Positions 9,031-16,807 of a DNA stretch of 49,738 bases are shown piece after piece. This DNA is from Oscillospiraceae bacterium (GTDB lineage: Bacteria; Bacillota; Clostridia; Oscillospirales; Oscillospiraceae): contig JAAWHG010000015.1 of NCBI GenBank assembly GCA_022795735.1, positions 1-49,738 on the forward strand. Reading direction: 5' to 3'. The notes under the pieces were generated by a model that saw nothing but the letters and a program-made list of their open reading frames with translations, made no database searches and had not been told where the DNA came from. How positions within the stretch are numbered: the stretch's first letter is position 1; every line of letters starts with the position of its first letter. A program made the position numbers and the translations under genes.

Positions 9031-9071
9031 CAGACATAAAACCACATAAATATGAGTTGACATTATGTCTG
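9031..9071. promoter_or_regulatory. Inverted-repeat operator candidate spanning the -35 region
   Basis: CAGACATAA (9031-9039) and its exact complement TTATGTCTG (9063-9071). Extending outward, 12 of 13 positions match (AAAACAGACATAA against AAAGCAGACATAA). The centres of the arms are 32 bases apart, about three helical turns, and the right arm starts immediately after the -35 hexamer. This geometry suits a dimeric or looping repressor. The regulator is not identified in the window. Confidence 0.6.
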
Positions 9072-9085
9072 CTTTGTCGTACAAT
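9057..9085 (+). promoter_or_regulatory. Near-consensus sigma-A promoter of the dehydrogenase operon
   Basis: Perfect -35 TTGACA (9057-9062), 17-base spacer, -10 TACAAT (9080-9085). It is the best promoter seen in the window, which suggests a highly expressed, repressor-controlled operon. Confidence 0.85.
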
Positions 9086-9123
9086 ACACAGAAAGAGCAA
9101 ACGCCAAGGAAAGGATGAATTTC

Positions 9124-10380
9124 ATGAAAACGAGAGCAGTACGCCTGTACGGAAAAAACGACCTTCGGCTGGAGGAATTTGAGCTGCCCGCAATCCGGGA
9201 CGACGAGATTCTGGCCCGGGTCATCTCGGACAGCATTTGCATGTCCAGCTACAAGGCCACCATTCAGGGCCCCGACCACAAGCGCGTCCCCAACGACGTT
9301 GCCCAGAATCCGACCATTATCGGCCACGAGTTCTGCGGCGAGATTGTCGAGGTGGGCAAGAAGTGGCAGGACCAGTTCAAGCCCGGCCAGAAATTCGCCA
9401 TTCAGCCCGCGCTGAACTATCAGGGCACCCTGGACGCCCCCGGCTATTCCTTCCAGTACATCGGCGGCGATTCCACCTACGTCGTCATCCCCCACCAGGT
9501 CATGGAGATGGGCTGCCTGCTGCACTATGAGAGCGACAGCTTCTTCGGCGCGTCGCTGGCCGAGCCGCTGAGCTGCATCATCGGCACCTTCCACGCCATG
9601 TACCACACGACGCGCGGCTCCTATGAGCATGTGATGGGCATCAAGCCCAACGGCAGCATGGCCATTCTCGCCGGCGTTGGGCCGATGGGCCTGGCCGCCA
9701 TCGACTACATCATCCACTGCGACCGCCGCCCCGGCCTCCTGGTTGTCACCGACATCAACGATGACCGTCTGGCCCGCGCCGCCCAAATTCTCAGCCCCGA
9801 AGAGGCCAAGAAAAACGGTGTGACCCTGATTTACCAGAACACCAAGGACGGCGACCCGGTGGAGACCCTCAAGGCGCTCAACGGCGGCAAGGGTTACGAC
9901 GACGTTCTGTGCATCCCCTCCATCGCCGCGCTGGTGGAACAGGCCGACGCGATTTTGGGCGAGGACGGGTGCCTCAACTTCTTCTCCGGCCCCAACGACC
10001 CCAAATTCTCGGCCCCCCTCAACTTCTACAACATCCATTACGCCTCCACCCACGTGGTCGGCACCTCCGGCGGCAACACCGCCGACATGGCCGAAGCGCT
10101 GGATATGACCGGCAGGGGCCTGCTCACCCCCTCCATTTTGGTCACTCACGTCGGCGGCCTCAACGCGGTGGTGGACACCACCAAGAATCTCCCCAACATG
10201 ACCGGCGGCAAGAAGCTGATTTACACCCACATCGACATGCCTCTGACCGCCATTGCCGACTTCGCTGAAAAGGGCAAGAGCGACCCGATGTACGCCAAGC
10301 TGGCCGAGCTGGTCGCCAAGACCAACGGCCTTTGGAACGCCGAGGCGGAGAAATACCTGCTGGATACCCTGATGAAATAA
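9124..10380 (+). CDS. Zinc-binding medium-chain dehydrogenase, SorE (L-sorbose-1-phosphate reductase)-like, 418 aa
   Basis: NAD(P)-dependent medium-chain dehydrogenase/reductase. The catalytic-zinc region is DSICMSSYKA followed by IIGHEFCGEIVEVG (about 63-76). The Rossmann glycine motif is LAGVGPMGLAAI (about 181-192), followed by VVTDINDDRL. The segment GPDHKRVPNDVA after the first Cys resembles the Klebsiella/E. coli sorbose-1-phosphate reductase SorE, as remembered, rather than ordinary alcohol dehydrogenases. I chose ATG 9124 because AAGGAAAGGA ends nine bases upstream; ATG 9115 overlaps that ribosome site. It is the first gene of an operon with E2 and E1 of a 2-oxoacid dehydrogenase, an arrangement like acetoin/butanediol operons, so the substrate may be a polyol, diol or sugar phosphate that feeds the complex. 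Exact substrate unknown. Confidence 0.88.
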   Translation: MKTRAVRLYGKNDLRLEEFELPAIRDDEILARVISDSICMSSYKATIQGPDHKRVPNDVAQNPTIIGHEFCGEIVEVGKKWQDQFKPGQKFAIQPALNYQGTLDAPGYSFQYIGGDSTYVVIPHQVMEMGCLLHYESDSFFGASLAEPLSCIIGTFHAMYHTTRGSYEHVMGIKPNGSMAILAGVGPMGLAAIDYIIHCDRRPGLLVVTDINDDRLARAAQILSPEEAKKNGVTLIYQNTKDGDPVETLKALNGGKGYDDVLCIPSIAALVEQADAILGEDGCLNFFSGPNDPKFSAPLNFYNIHYASTHVVGTSGGNTADMAEALDMTGRGLLTPSILVTHVGGLNAVVDTTKNLPNMTGGKKLIYTHIDMPLTAIADFAEKGKSDPMYAKLAELVAKTNGLWNAEAEKYLLDTLMK

Positions 10381-10399
10381 GAATAGGAGAGTACGAGAT

Positions 10400-11935
10400 A
10401 TGGCAGAAGGCGTATTGATGCCGAAGGCCGGCATCACAGTCGAATCCTGTATCATTGGCGAGTGGAAAAAGGAAGTGGGAGACAGCGTCGCGGTTGGCGA
10501 AGTGCTGTTCACCTATGAGACCGACAAGGCGGAGTTTGAGTGCGAATCCACCGCCGCCGGCACTCTGCTGGCGAAGTTTTATGAAAATGGCGACGAGGTC
10601 CCCTGTCTGGTGAACGTCTGCGCCGTGGGCAATCAGGGCGACGACGCGGAAAGCCTGCGGGGCGGTTCCGCCGCGCCCGCCCCCGCCGCCGCAGAGCAGT
10701 CCGCTCCGGCGGCTGCCGCGCCCGCTGCCGCCGCGCCCGCCGGTCCCGCCGCCGAGGCGGTGGTCATGCCCAAGGCGGGCATCACGGTGGAGTCGTGCAT
10801 CATCGGCGAGTGGAAAAAGGAGGTCGGGGACAGCGTCGCGGTCGGCGAGGTGCTGTTCACCTACGAGACCGACAAGGCGGAGTTCGAGTGCGAGTCCACC
10901 GCCGCCGGTACCCTGCTGGCGAAATTCTATGAAAACGGCGACGAGGTCCCCTGTCTGGACAACGTCTGCGCCGTAGGTCAGAACGGCGACGCCTTTGCCC
11001 ATCTGCGTCCGGGCGCCGCGCCTCTGGATGTGGCCGAGGCCGCCCCCGCCGCTCCCGCCGGGGACCATCTGGCGGTGTCGCCGAGGGCCAGGGCGCTGGC
11101 CGGCAAGTCGGGCGTCGATCCGTCCGCAGCGTCGGGCACCGGCCCCAACGGACGGATCATCGAGCGCGACGTGCAAAAGCTGATTGAACAGGGCGTGCCG
11201 GTCCAGGCTCCCGCCGCCGCGCCGGCCGCCGCGATTGCGGATGAGTACGAGGACGTCAAGTTTAACGCCGTTCGCAAGGCCACCGCGAAGTCCATGATGA
11301 AGTCCCTGTCCACCATGGCCCAGTTGACCCAGCAGTTCAGCTTCGACGCCACCCAGCTCCAGCAGTACCGCAAGATGCTCAAGCCGCTCGAGGGCAATAT
11401 GGGAAAAATCTCCCTCAACGACATGGTGATGTTCGCCGTATCCCGCACCCTGCCGGGACACCCCGACCTGAACGCCAACATGCTGGAGGAAAATGTTGTC
11501 CGCCGCTTCCGGCACGTCCATCTGGGCTTCGCCTGCGACACGCCGCGCGGCCTTCTGGTCCCGGTTATCCGCAACGCCGACCAGATGACCCTGCTGGAGC
11601 TTTCCGGCGTCTGCAAGGGTCTCGCCGCCGCCGCCAGAGAGGGCGGGATCAGCCCCGATCAGCTTCAGGGCGGCACCTTCACTGTTTCCAACATCGGCGC
11701 GATGGGCTGCGAGGCGTTCACGCCGGTCATCAACCCGCCTCAGACCGGTATCCTGGGCGTCTGCAATATCCAGACCCGGGTCAGGACCGATCAAGACGGC
11801 AATATTGAGACATACCCCGCGATGGGCCTGTCGCTGACCTTCGACCACCGGGTCGTGGACGGCGCGCCGGCGGCCAGATTTATGGCGGAGCTGTGCAAAA
11901 ATCTGGAGAACTTCATGACCCTTCTGGCGAAATAA
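10400..11935 (+). CDS. Dihydrolipoyl acyltransferase (E2) with two lipoyl domains, 511 aa
   Basis: Core of a 2-oxoacid dehydrogenase complex. Lipoyl domain 1 covers about residues 1-77 (lipoyl Lys K43 in ETDKAEFE) and lipoyl domain 2 about 122-198 (K159 in the same context); they are joined by an Ala/Pro linker. A peripheral subunit-binding domain follows (about 222-265, SPRARALAGKSGVD and GPNGRIIERDV). The catalytic domain is about 285-511, with the active-site His483 and Asp487 in FDHRVVDGAPAARF. It lies 19 bases after the dehydrogenase and 24 before E1. The acyl substrate (acetyl, from acetoin or pyruvate, or another) cannot be read directly. No E3 or lipoate ligase gene is in the window. 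Confidence 0.94.
   Translation: MAEGVLMPKAGITVESCIIGEWKKEVGDSVAVGEVLFTYETDKAEFECESTAAGTLLAKFYENGDEVPCLVNVCAVGNQGDDAESLRGGSAAPAPAAAEQSAPAAAAPAAAAPAGPAAEAVVMPKAGITVESCIIGEWKKEVGDSVAVGEVLFTYETDKAEFECESTAAGTLLAKFYENGDEVPCLDNVCAVGQNGDAFAHLRPGAAPLDVAEAAPAAPAGDHLAVSPRARALAGKSGVDPSAASGTGPNGRIIERDVQKLIEQGVPVQAPAAAPAAAIADEYEDVKFNAVRKATAKSMMKSLSTMAQLTQQFSFDATQLQQYRKMLKPLEGNMGKISLNDMVMFAVSRTLPGHPDLNANMLEENVVRRFRHVHLGFACDTPRGLLVPVIRNADQMTLLELSGVCKGLAAAAREGGISPDQLQGGTFTVSNIGAMGCEAFTPVINPPQTGILGVCNIQTRVRTDQDGNIETYPAMGLSLTFDHRVVDGAPAARFMAELCKNLENFMTLLAK
10418..10978 (+). repeat. Tandem-duplicated lipoyl domain coding units
   Basis: Copies at 10418-10630 and 10766-10978 are offset by 348 bases, each 71 codons. 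By hand count the proteins differ at one residue (Val in copy 1, Asp in copy 2, in the segment CL-x-NVCAVG), while 23 other codons differ silently. Most silent changes in copy 2 are to G or C in the third position. Confidence 0.95.
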
Positions 11936-11959
11936 TATACGGAAAGGACGTCTTACATC

Positions 11960-14431
11960 ATGCCGAAATCTCTTTATGTCGATCCGGTAGCCACCAGGGC
12001 CCCCGGCAAGATTCATTTCGAGGACATCCCGGTCTGCGCCTACGACAAGACCGTCGCGCAAGAGCGCGCCAATTACTCGGACCAGGACCTGATCCGCATC
12101 TACCGCGACATCACCATCCTGCGCGAGTTTGAGTACATGCTCAACCTCATCAAGACCCAGGCGGTCTACAACGGCATTGAGACCACCTATCCCGGCCCCG
12201 CCCACCTGTCGCTGGGGCAGGAGGCCTCCTGCGTCGGCGAGGCCTATCTGCTGGACAAGGACGACTATATTTTCGGCTCCCACCGCAGCCATTCCGAAAT
12301 TCTGGCCAAAAGCCTGAGCTGCATTGAGAAGATGAGCGACCAGGAGCTGATGCAGGTCATGGAGAGCTTCCTGGGCGGCAAGACCCTGCGGGCCGTCGAG
12401 AAGTTCGGCAAGTGCGACGACGTCAAGGAGCTGGCGACCCGGTTTGTGCTCTACGGGACCCTGGCTGAAATCTTTGCCCGCGAGACCGGCTTCCACCACG
12501 GCATGGGCGGCTCCATGCACGCATTTTTCCTGCCCTTCGGCGTGTATCCCAACAACGCCATCGTGGGCGGCAGCGGCACCATCGCCGCCGGCGCGGCCCT
12601 CTATAAGAAGGTCAACCGGAAAAAGGGCGTGGTCGTGTGCAACATCGGCGACGCGTCGCTGGGCTGCGGCCCGGTGTGGGAGGCCTTCAACTTCGCGGCC
12701 ATGGACCAGTACAAGACCCTCTGGGAGGAGGGCATGAAGGGCGGCCTGCCGGTCATCTTCAACATCTTCAACAACTCCTACGGCATGGGCGGCCAGACCC
12801 GGGGCGAGACCATGGCCTACGATATGCTCGCCCGCATCGGCGCCGGCATCACCCCCAACCAGATGCACGCCGAGCGCATCGACGGCTGGAATCCGCTGGC
12901 CGTTATCGACGCCTACAAGCGCAAGCTTGAGCATTTGGCCGCCAACGACGGCCCGGTCCTGCTCGACGTTGTGACCTACCGGCTCGTCGGCCACTCCACC
13001 TCCGACCAGAACGCCTACCGGACCAAAGAGGAGATCGAGGATTGGCGGAGCTGGGACCCCATCGTCAAGTACCGCGCGTCGCTGGTCGAGGCCGGGGTCG
13101 CCGGGGACAGCCGGTTCGAGGAGATTCTCCACGAGACGGCGGAGCGCATGACCATGATCTGCAAGGCGGCGTCCGACGAGGCGGTGTCCCCTTACGTCGA
13201 TTTCCATACCCATCCCAACTACGTCTCCGATCTGATGTTCTCCAATGAGACCGTCCGCACCATGGGCCCTGCGTCGGAGGTGCGGACCGACACCGCCAAG
13301 GAGGACAACAGCCGCTGGAAGGCCACCATGGGCAAGGAGCGCAGCGCGTTCAAGGACGGCCAGCCGGTGTCCAAGATGAAGGTCTACAACATCCGCGACG
13401 CCATCTTCGAGCCCATGTTCAACAAATATTATGAGGACCCCACCCTGGTTGCTTATGGCGAGGACGTCCGCGATTGGGGCGGCGCGTATGCCGTTTACCG
13501 CGGCATGATGGACTCCATCCCCTACTCCCGCCTGTTCAACGCGCCCATCTCGGAGGCCGCCATCGTCGGCACCGGCGTGGGCTACTGCATGTGCGGCGGA
13601 CGGGCCGTCATTGAACTGATGTACTGCGACTTCATTGGCCGCGCCGGCGACGAGGTCTTCAATCAGATGTCCAAGTGGCAGGCCATGTCGGCGGGCATCC
13701 TCAAGATGCCGCTTATTCTCCGCGTCTCGGTGGGCGCAAAGTACGGCGCGCAGCACTCCCAGGACTGGGTGGCTATTGTCTCCCACATTCCGGGCCTGAA
13801 GGTCGCTTTCCCCGCCACCCCCTACGAGGCCAAGGGCATCATGCAGGCCGCCCTCAACGGCACCGACCCGGTCGTCATCTTTGAGTCCCAGCGCATCTAC
13901 GACAAGGGCGAGGAGTTCCATCCGGGCGGCGTTCCCGCCGAGGAGTACGAATGGGCCCCCGGCGCGGTCAACAAGGTCCGCGACGGCAAGGACCTGACCA
14001 TCCTGACCATCGGCGCGACCCTCTACCGCGCGCTCGACGCGGCCAAGGAGCTGTCCGAGAAATACGGCGTGGAGGCCGACGTCATCAACATGCCGTCGCT
14101 GGTCCCGCTGGACTACACCGATCTGATCGCCTCGGTCAAAAAGACGGGCCGCGTGCTGCTGGCCTCCGACGCCTGCGCCAGAGGTTCCTTCCTCAACGAC
14201 GTGGCCGCCAATCTGGGCAGTCTGTGCTTTGACTATCTGGACGCGCCGCCGGTGGTGGTCGGCGCGAAGAACTGGATTACCCCGCCCTACGAGTTTGACG
14301 AGTTCTTCTTCCCGCAGGCCGAGTGGATTGTGGACGCCGTCAACGCCAAAATCGTTCCCCTGCCGGGCTACACCTCCCAGATCACGCCCAGCGAGGAAGA
14401 GTTCCTTCGGACGGCAAAGGGCGGCGTATAA
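11960..14431 (+). CDS. Fused thiamine-dependent 2-oxoacid dehydrogenase E1 (alpha plus beta), 823 aa
   Basis: Both E1 halves are in one polypeptide. The alpha half (about 20-400) carries FHHGMGGSMHAFF, then GDASLGCGP (about 229) and the NN of IFNNSYGMGG (about 270): the thiamine diphosphate motif, although the usual GDG reads GDA and the GD to NN distance is longer than usual. The beta half (about 472-815) starts MKVYNIRDAIFEPMF, followed by LVAYGEDVRDWGGAY, the AIVGTGVGYCMCGGRAVIE core and VEADVINMPSLVPLD. Separate E1 alpha and beta chains usually total about 680 residues; here the additional length lies mostly in a segment near 100-160 and in a linker near 400-470. Decarboxylates a 2-oxoacid or cleaves acetoin and passes the acyl group to E2. 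Confidence 0.9.
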   Translation: MPKSLYVDPVATRAPGKIHFEDIPVCAYDKTVAQERANYSDQDLIRIYRDITILREFEYMLNLIKTQAVYNGIETTYPGPAHLSLGQEASCVGEAYLLDKDDYIFGSHRSHSEILAKSLSCIEKMSDQELMQVMESFLGGKTLRAVEKFGKCDDVKELATRFVLYGTLAEIFARETGFHHGMGGSMHAFFLPFGVYPNNAIVGGSGTIAAGAALYKKVNRKKGVVVCNIGDASLGCGPVWEAFNFAAMDQYKTLWEEGMKGGLPVIFNIFNNSYGMGGQTRGETMAYDMLARIGAGITPNQMHAERIDGWNPLAVIDAYKRKLEHLAANDGPVLLDVVTYRLVGHSTSDQNAYRTKEEIEDWRSWDPIVKYRASLVEAGVAGDSRFEEILHETAERMTMICKAASDEAVSPYVDFHTHPNYVSDLMFSNETVRTMGPASEVRTDTAKEDNSRWKATMGKERSAFKDGQPVSKMKVYNIRDAIFEPMFNKYYEDPTLVAYGEDVRDWGGAYAVYRGMMDSIPYSRLFNAPISEAAIVGTGVGYCMCGGRAVIELMYCDFIGRAGDEVFNQMSKWQAMSAGILKMPLILRVSVGAKYGAQHSQDWVAIVSHIPGLKVAFPATPYEAKGIMQAALNGTDPVVIFESQRIYDKGEEFHPGGVPAEEYEWAPGAVNKVRDGKDLTILTIGATLYRALDAAKELSEKYGVEADVINMPSLVPLDYTDLIASVKKTGRVLLASDACARGSFLNDVAANLGSLCFDYLDAPPVVVGAKNWITPPYEFDEFFFPQAEWIVDAVNAKIVPLPGYTSQITPSEEEFLRTAKGGV

Positions 14432-14434
14432 CCG

Positions 14435-15085
14435 ATGGACTTTCAGTCGATCAAAGCCGTCGTCTTTGACCTGGACGGCACCCTGCTCGACACCCTCCGG
14501 GACATTGCCGCGGCGGCAAATCAGGCGCTGCGCCAATACGGCCTTCCGGAGCACCCTGTCGAGCGCTACCGGGCCTATGTGGGGCACGGCATCCGGGGGC
14601 TGTTCCAACAGGCGCTGCCGGCAGGATGTGAGGCAGCGGAGCAGATCCTGGCCAGCTATCTGGAATATTATCCCGAGCATTGTACCGACCTGACGGTGTT
14701 CTTTCCCGGCATTCCCGAAATGCTGCGGGCGCTCCAGGGCCGCTATACGCTGGGCGTGCTGTCCAACAAGACCGAGCGCACCGCCAAGCGGATTATGGAC
14801 CACTATTTCCCGCCGGACCTGTTCCGGTTGGTGTGGGGCAACGACGGGCGGCGTCCCCTCAAGCCCGACCCGGCGGCGGGGCCGCTGCTGTGCGAGGCGC
14901 TGGGCGTCGGGCCGGAGGAGATTCTATTCTTTGGCGACGGCGACACCGATATGGAATTCGCCAGCCGGGCCGGATTTCTGCCGGTGGCCTGCTCATGGGG
15001 CTACCGCAGCCGCGAAGAGCTGGAACAGGCCGGGGCGCGTTACATGGTGGACCGCGCAGAGCAGTTGACCAAAATGTTGCAATAA
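14435..15085 (+). CDS. HAD-superfamily hydrolase, phosphoglycolate phosphatase-like, 216 aa
   Basis: Motif I DLDGTLLDT (nucleophile D12, acid D14), motif II Ser in GVLSNKTE (about 110), motif III Lys in LKPDP (about 146) and motif IV FFGDGDTDMEFA (about 168). A helical cap lies between motifs I and II (about 20-90), the C1 type of Gph/PGMB phosphatases. It begins three bases after E1, so it belongs to the same operon and may dephosphorylate an intermediate of the pathway, for example a sugar or hydroxyacid phosphate, or clear a toxic side product. Substrate unknown. Confidence 0.88.
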   Translation: MDFQSIKAVVFDLDGTLLDTLRDIAAAANQALRQYGLPEHPVERYRAYVGHGIRGLFQQALPAGCEAAEQILASYLEYYPEHCTDLTVFFPGIPEMLRALQGRYTLGVLSNKTERTAKRIMDHYFPPDLFRLVWGNDGRRPLKPDPAAGPLLCEALGVGPEEILFFGDGDTDMEFASRAGFLPVACSWGYRSREELEQAGARYMVDRAEQLTKMLQ

Positions 15086-15091
15086 TATCGG

Positions 15092-15128
15092 GACGCGCTG
15101 CGGGATGAGTCCTGCGGCGCGTTCTTTT
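15092..15128 (+). terminator. Probable terminator of the dehydrogenase operon
   Basis: GACGCGCTGCGGGA (15092-15105) pairs, with G-U pairs, with TCCTGCGGCGCGTT (15110-15123), followed by CTTTT. Confidence 0.65.
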
Positions 15129-15174
15129 ACAGAAAATTTTCTTTTTCCCTCTTCCTTTATTGGAAAAGGTTGTG

Positions 15175-15180
15175 TATAAT
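15175..15180 (+). promoter_or_regulatory. -10 box candidate for the lepB operon
   Basis: Perfect TATAAT 33 bases before the lepB ATG. No convincing -35 at 17 bases (TTCCTT at 15152), so this is only a partial promoter call. Confidence 0.45.
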
Positions 15181-15212
15181 AACTAAACCATACCGGAAAG
15201 GGGAGAGACTAT

Positions 15213-15932
15213 ATGGAAGAAGACCGTCAGGAGCAGCTCGAGACGTCTGTGGAGCCGGACAGCAGTCCACAGGACACGGCGGCCCCCGAGCAGACGGCGG
15301 CACCGGAGACTGCAACGCCCGCGGAGGAAAAAAAGGACCCCAAGGGCACCGGGCTCTACTTGATGCTGCACGACTTCGTCTATATCTTCGCCTTCGTGAC
15401 CGTCATTTTTGTTTTTGCAATCCGCCTGGTTGGGGTGGACGGGGACTCTATGTATCCCACGCTGCACCACGGGGATTATCTCTGCCTGCTGAGCAACGTG
15501 CTGTACCGCGACGTCCAGCCGGGCGACGTGATTGTCGTCACCCGGGAAAACGGTGAATTTGCCGGGGAGCCCATCGTCAAGCGGGTCATCGCCACCGGAG
15601 GACAGACAGTGGACATCGACTTCGACGAGGGAATCGTCTATGTGGACGGCGAACCGCTCAGCGAGCCGTATATCAACGAGCCAACCTATCTCAGCTATCA
15701 CGAGTTGGGAATGGGCATGCAATACCCGCTGACGGTGGATGAGGACTGCCTGTTCGTCATGGGGGACAACCGCAACCATTCCGCCGACAGCCGCTATTCG
15801 CCGCTGGGGCAGGTCGAAAACCGCGAAGTACTGGGCAAGGTGCTCTTTATGCTCCTCCCCGGCCGGGGCTCCAACAACGGCTACGCCGACTGCGAGCGGC
15901 GGGACTTCCGACGCATCGGGGTTGTGTCATGA
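15213..15932 (+). CDS. lepB: Signal peptidase I, 239 aa
   Basis: Membrane serine protease that removes signal peptides from exported proteins. An acidic, Pro/Ala-rich cytoplasmic tail of about 45 residues precedes one membrane helix (about 52-72, YIFAFVTVIFVFAIRLVGV). The catalytic Ser is in VDGDSMYPTL (about 79) and the general-base Lys in PIVKRVIATGG (about 123). Box E, GDNRNHSADSRYSPLG (about 188-203), is complete. Single N-terminal anchor and length fit the Gram-positive SipS type. Ribosome site GGAAAGGGGAGAG. Its stop overlaps the rbgA start by four bases; lepB-rbgA-rnhB-yraN is a common clostridial order. Confidence 0.96.
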   Translation: MEEDRQEQLETSVEPDSSPQDTAAPEQTAAPETATPAEEKKDPKGTGLYLMLHDFVYIFAFVTVIFVFAIRLVGVDGDSMYPTLHHGDYLCLLSNVLYRDVQPGDVIVVTRENGEFAGEPIVKRVIATGGQTVDIDFDEGIVYVDGEPLSEPYINEPTYLSYHELGMGMQYPLTVDEDCLFVMGDNRNHSADSRYSPLGQVENREVLGKVLFMLLPGRGSNNGYADCERRDFRRIGVVS

Positions 15933-16807
15933 GCGGAGCCGGTCCCATTCAATGGTATCCCGGCCATATGACCAAGACGCGGCGGCAGATGGAGCAGGAC
16001 CTTAAACAGGTGGACGCGGTGTGCGAGCTGCTCGACGCGCGGATTCCGCTTTCCAGCCGGAACCCGGACATCGCCTCCCTCTGCGGGAGCAAGCCGCGCC
16101 TTGTGCTGCTCAACCGCGCCGACCTGGCCGACCCGGCTCTGACCGAGCGCTGGCGGGAACGGTTTCGCCGGGAGGGGCTTGCCGCCGTCAAGACCGACTG
16201 CAAGAGCAAAAAGGGAGTCGCCGCCTTTCAGCCGGCGGTGCGGGAGCTGTTGGCCGAAAAGCTACAGCGTTACCGCGAAAAGGGCCAGACCGGCCGCGCC
16301 CTGCGTCTCATGGTGGTCGGCATTCCCAACGTGGGCAAGTCCACCTTTATCAACCAGATTTCCGGCAGAAAGAGCGCCAAGGCCGAAAACCGGCCCGGCG
16401 TCACCAGGGGGCGGCAGTGGATTGCCGCCGGGCCAGAGTTGCTGCTGCTGGACACGCCCGGCATCCTCTGGCCCAAGTTTGAGGACCCGGAGGTCGGACG
16501 GCGGCTGGCCTACACCGGGGCTGTCAAGGATGATATTTTGGACACGGCGGACTTGGCCGCCGGTCTGGCCGAGCTGCTGTGGCGTCTCTATCCGGAACGG
16601 CTGAAGGAGCGTTACGGCATGGACGCCCCGCCCGGCGCGCCCGGCTGGCAGTTGTTGGAGGCGCTGGCCCGCCGTCGGGGCTTTTTGATTTCCGGCGGCG
16701 AGGCCGACTCGGAACGGGCGGCCAGGACACTGCTGGAAGAATACCGGTCCGGTAAGCTGGGCCGTTTGACATTGGAGACGCCGGAGGAGGAGCGCGCCGA
16801 ATGCTGA
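15929..16807 (+). CDS. rbgA: Ribosome biogenesis GTPase YlqF/RbgA, 292 aa
   Basis: Circularly permuted GTPase needed for late assembly of the 50S subunit. The N-terminal family stretch is IQWYPGHMTKTRRQM. The permuted motif order is visible: G4 (LNRADLAD, about 52) comes before the P-loop GIPNVGKSTF (about 131-140) and G3 DTPGILWP (about 174). A C-terminal helical RNA-binding region follows. The start overlaps lepB by four bases and the end overlaps rnhB by seven. Confidence 0.95.
   Translation: MSGAGPIQWYPGHMTKTRRQMEQDLKQVDAVCELLDARIPLSSRNPDIASLCGSKPRLVLLNRADLADPALTERWRERFRREGLAAVKTDCKSKKGVAAFQPAVRELLAEKLQRYREKGQTGRALRLMVVGIPNVGKSTFINQISGRKSAKAENRPGVTRGRQWIAAGPELLLLDTPGILWPKFEDPEVGRRLAYTGAVKDDILDTADLAAGLAELLWRLYPERLKERYGMDAPPGAPGWQLLEALARRRGFLISGGEADSERAARTLLEEYRSGKLGRLTLETPEEERAEC

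Noticed and set aside
8107-10512. 801-codon minus-strand open frame
   Set aside because: Shadow of fumC, the amidohydrolase and the SorE-like gene, and it crosses the strong plus-strand promoter at 9057.
10160-14803. 1547-codon open frame on the minus strand
   Set aside because: It lies opposite the dehydrogenase, E2, E1 and HAD genes, whose motifs are unambiguous. Long antisense frames arise from GC-rich third positions; the translation is compositionally biased with no domain.
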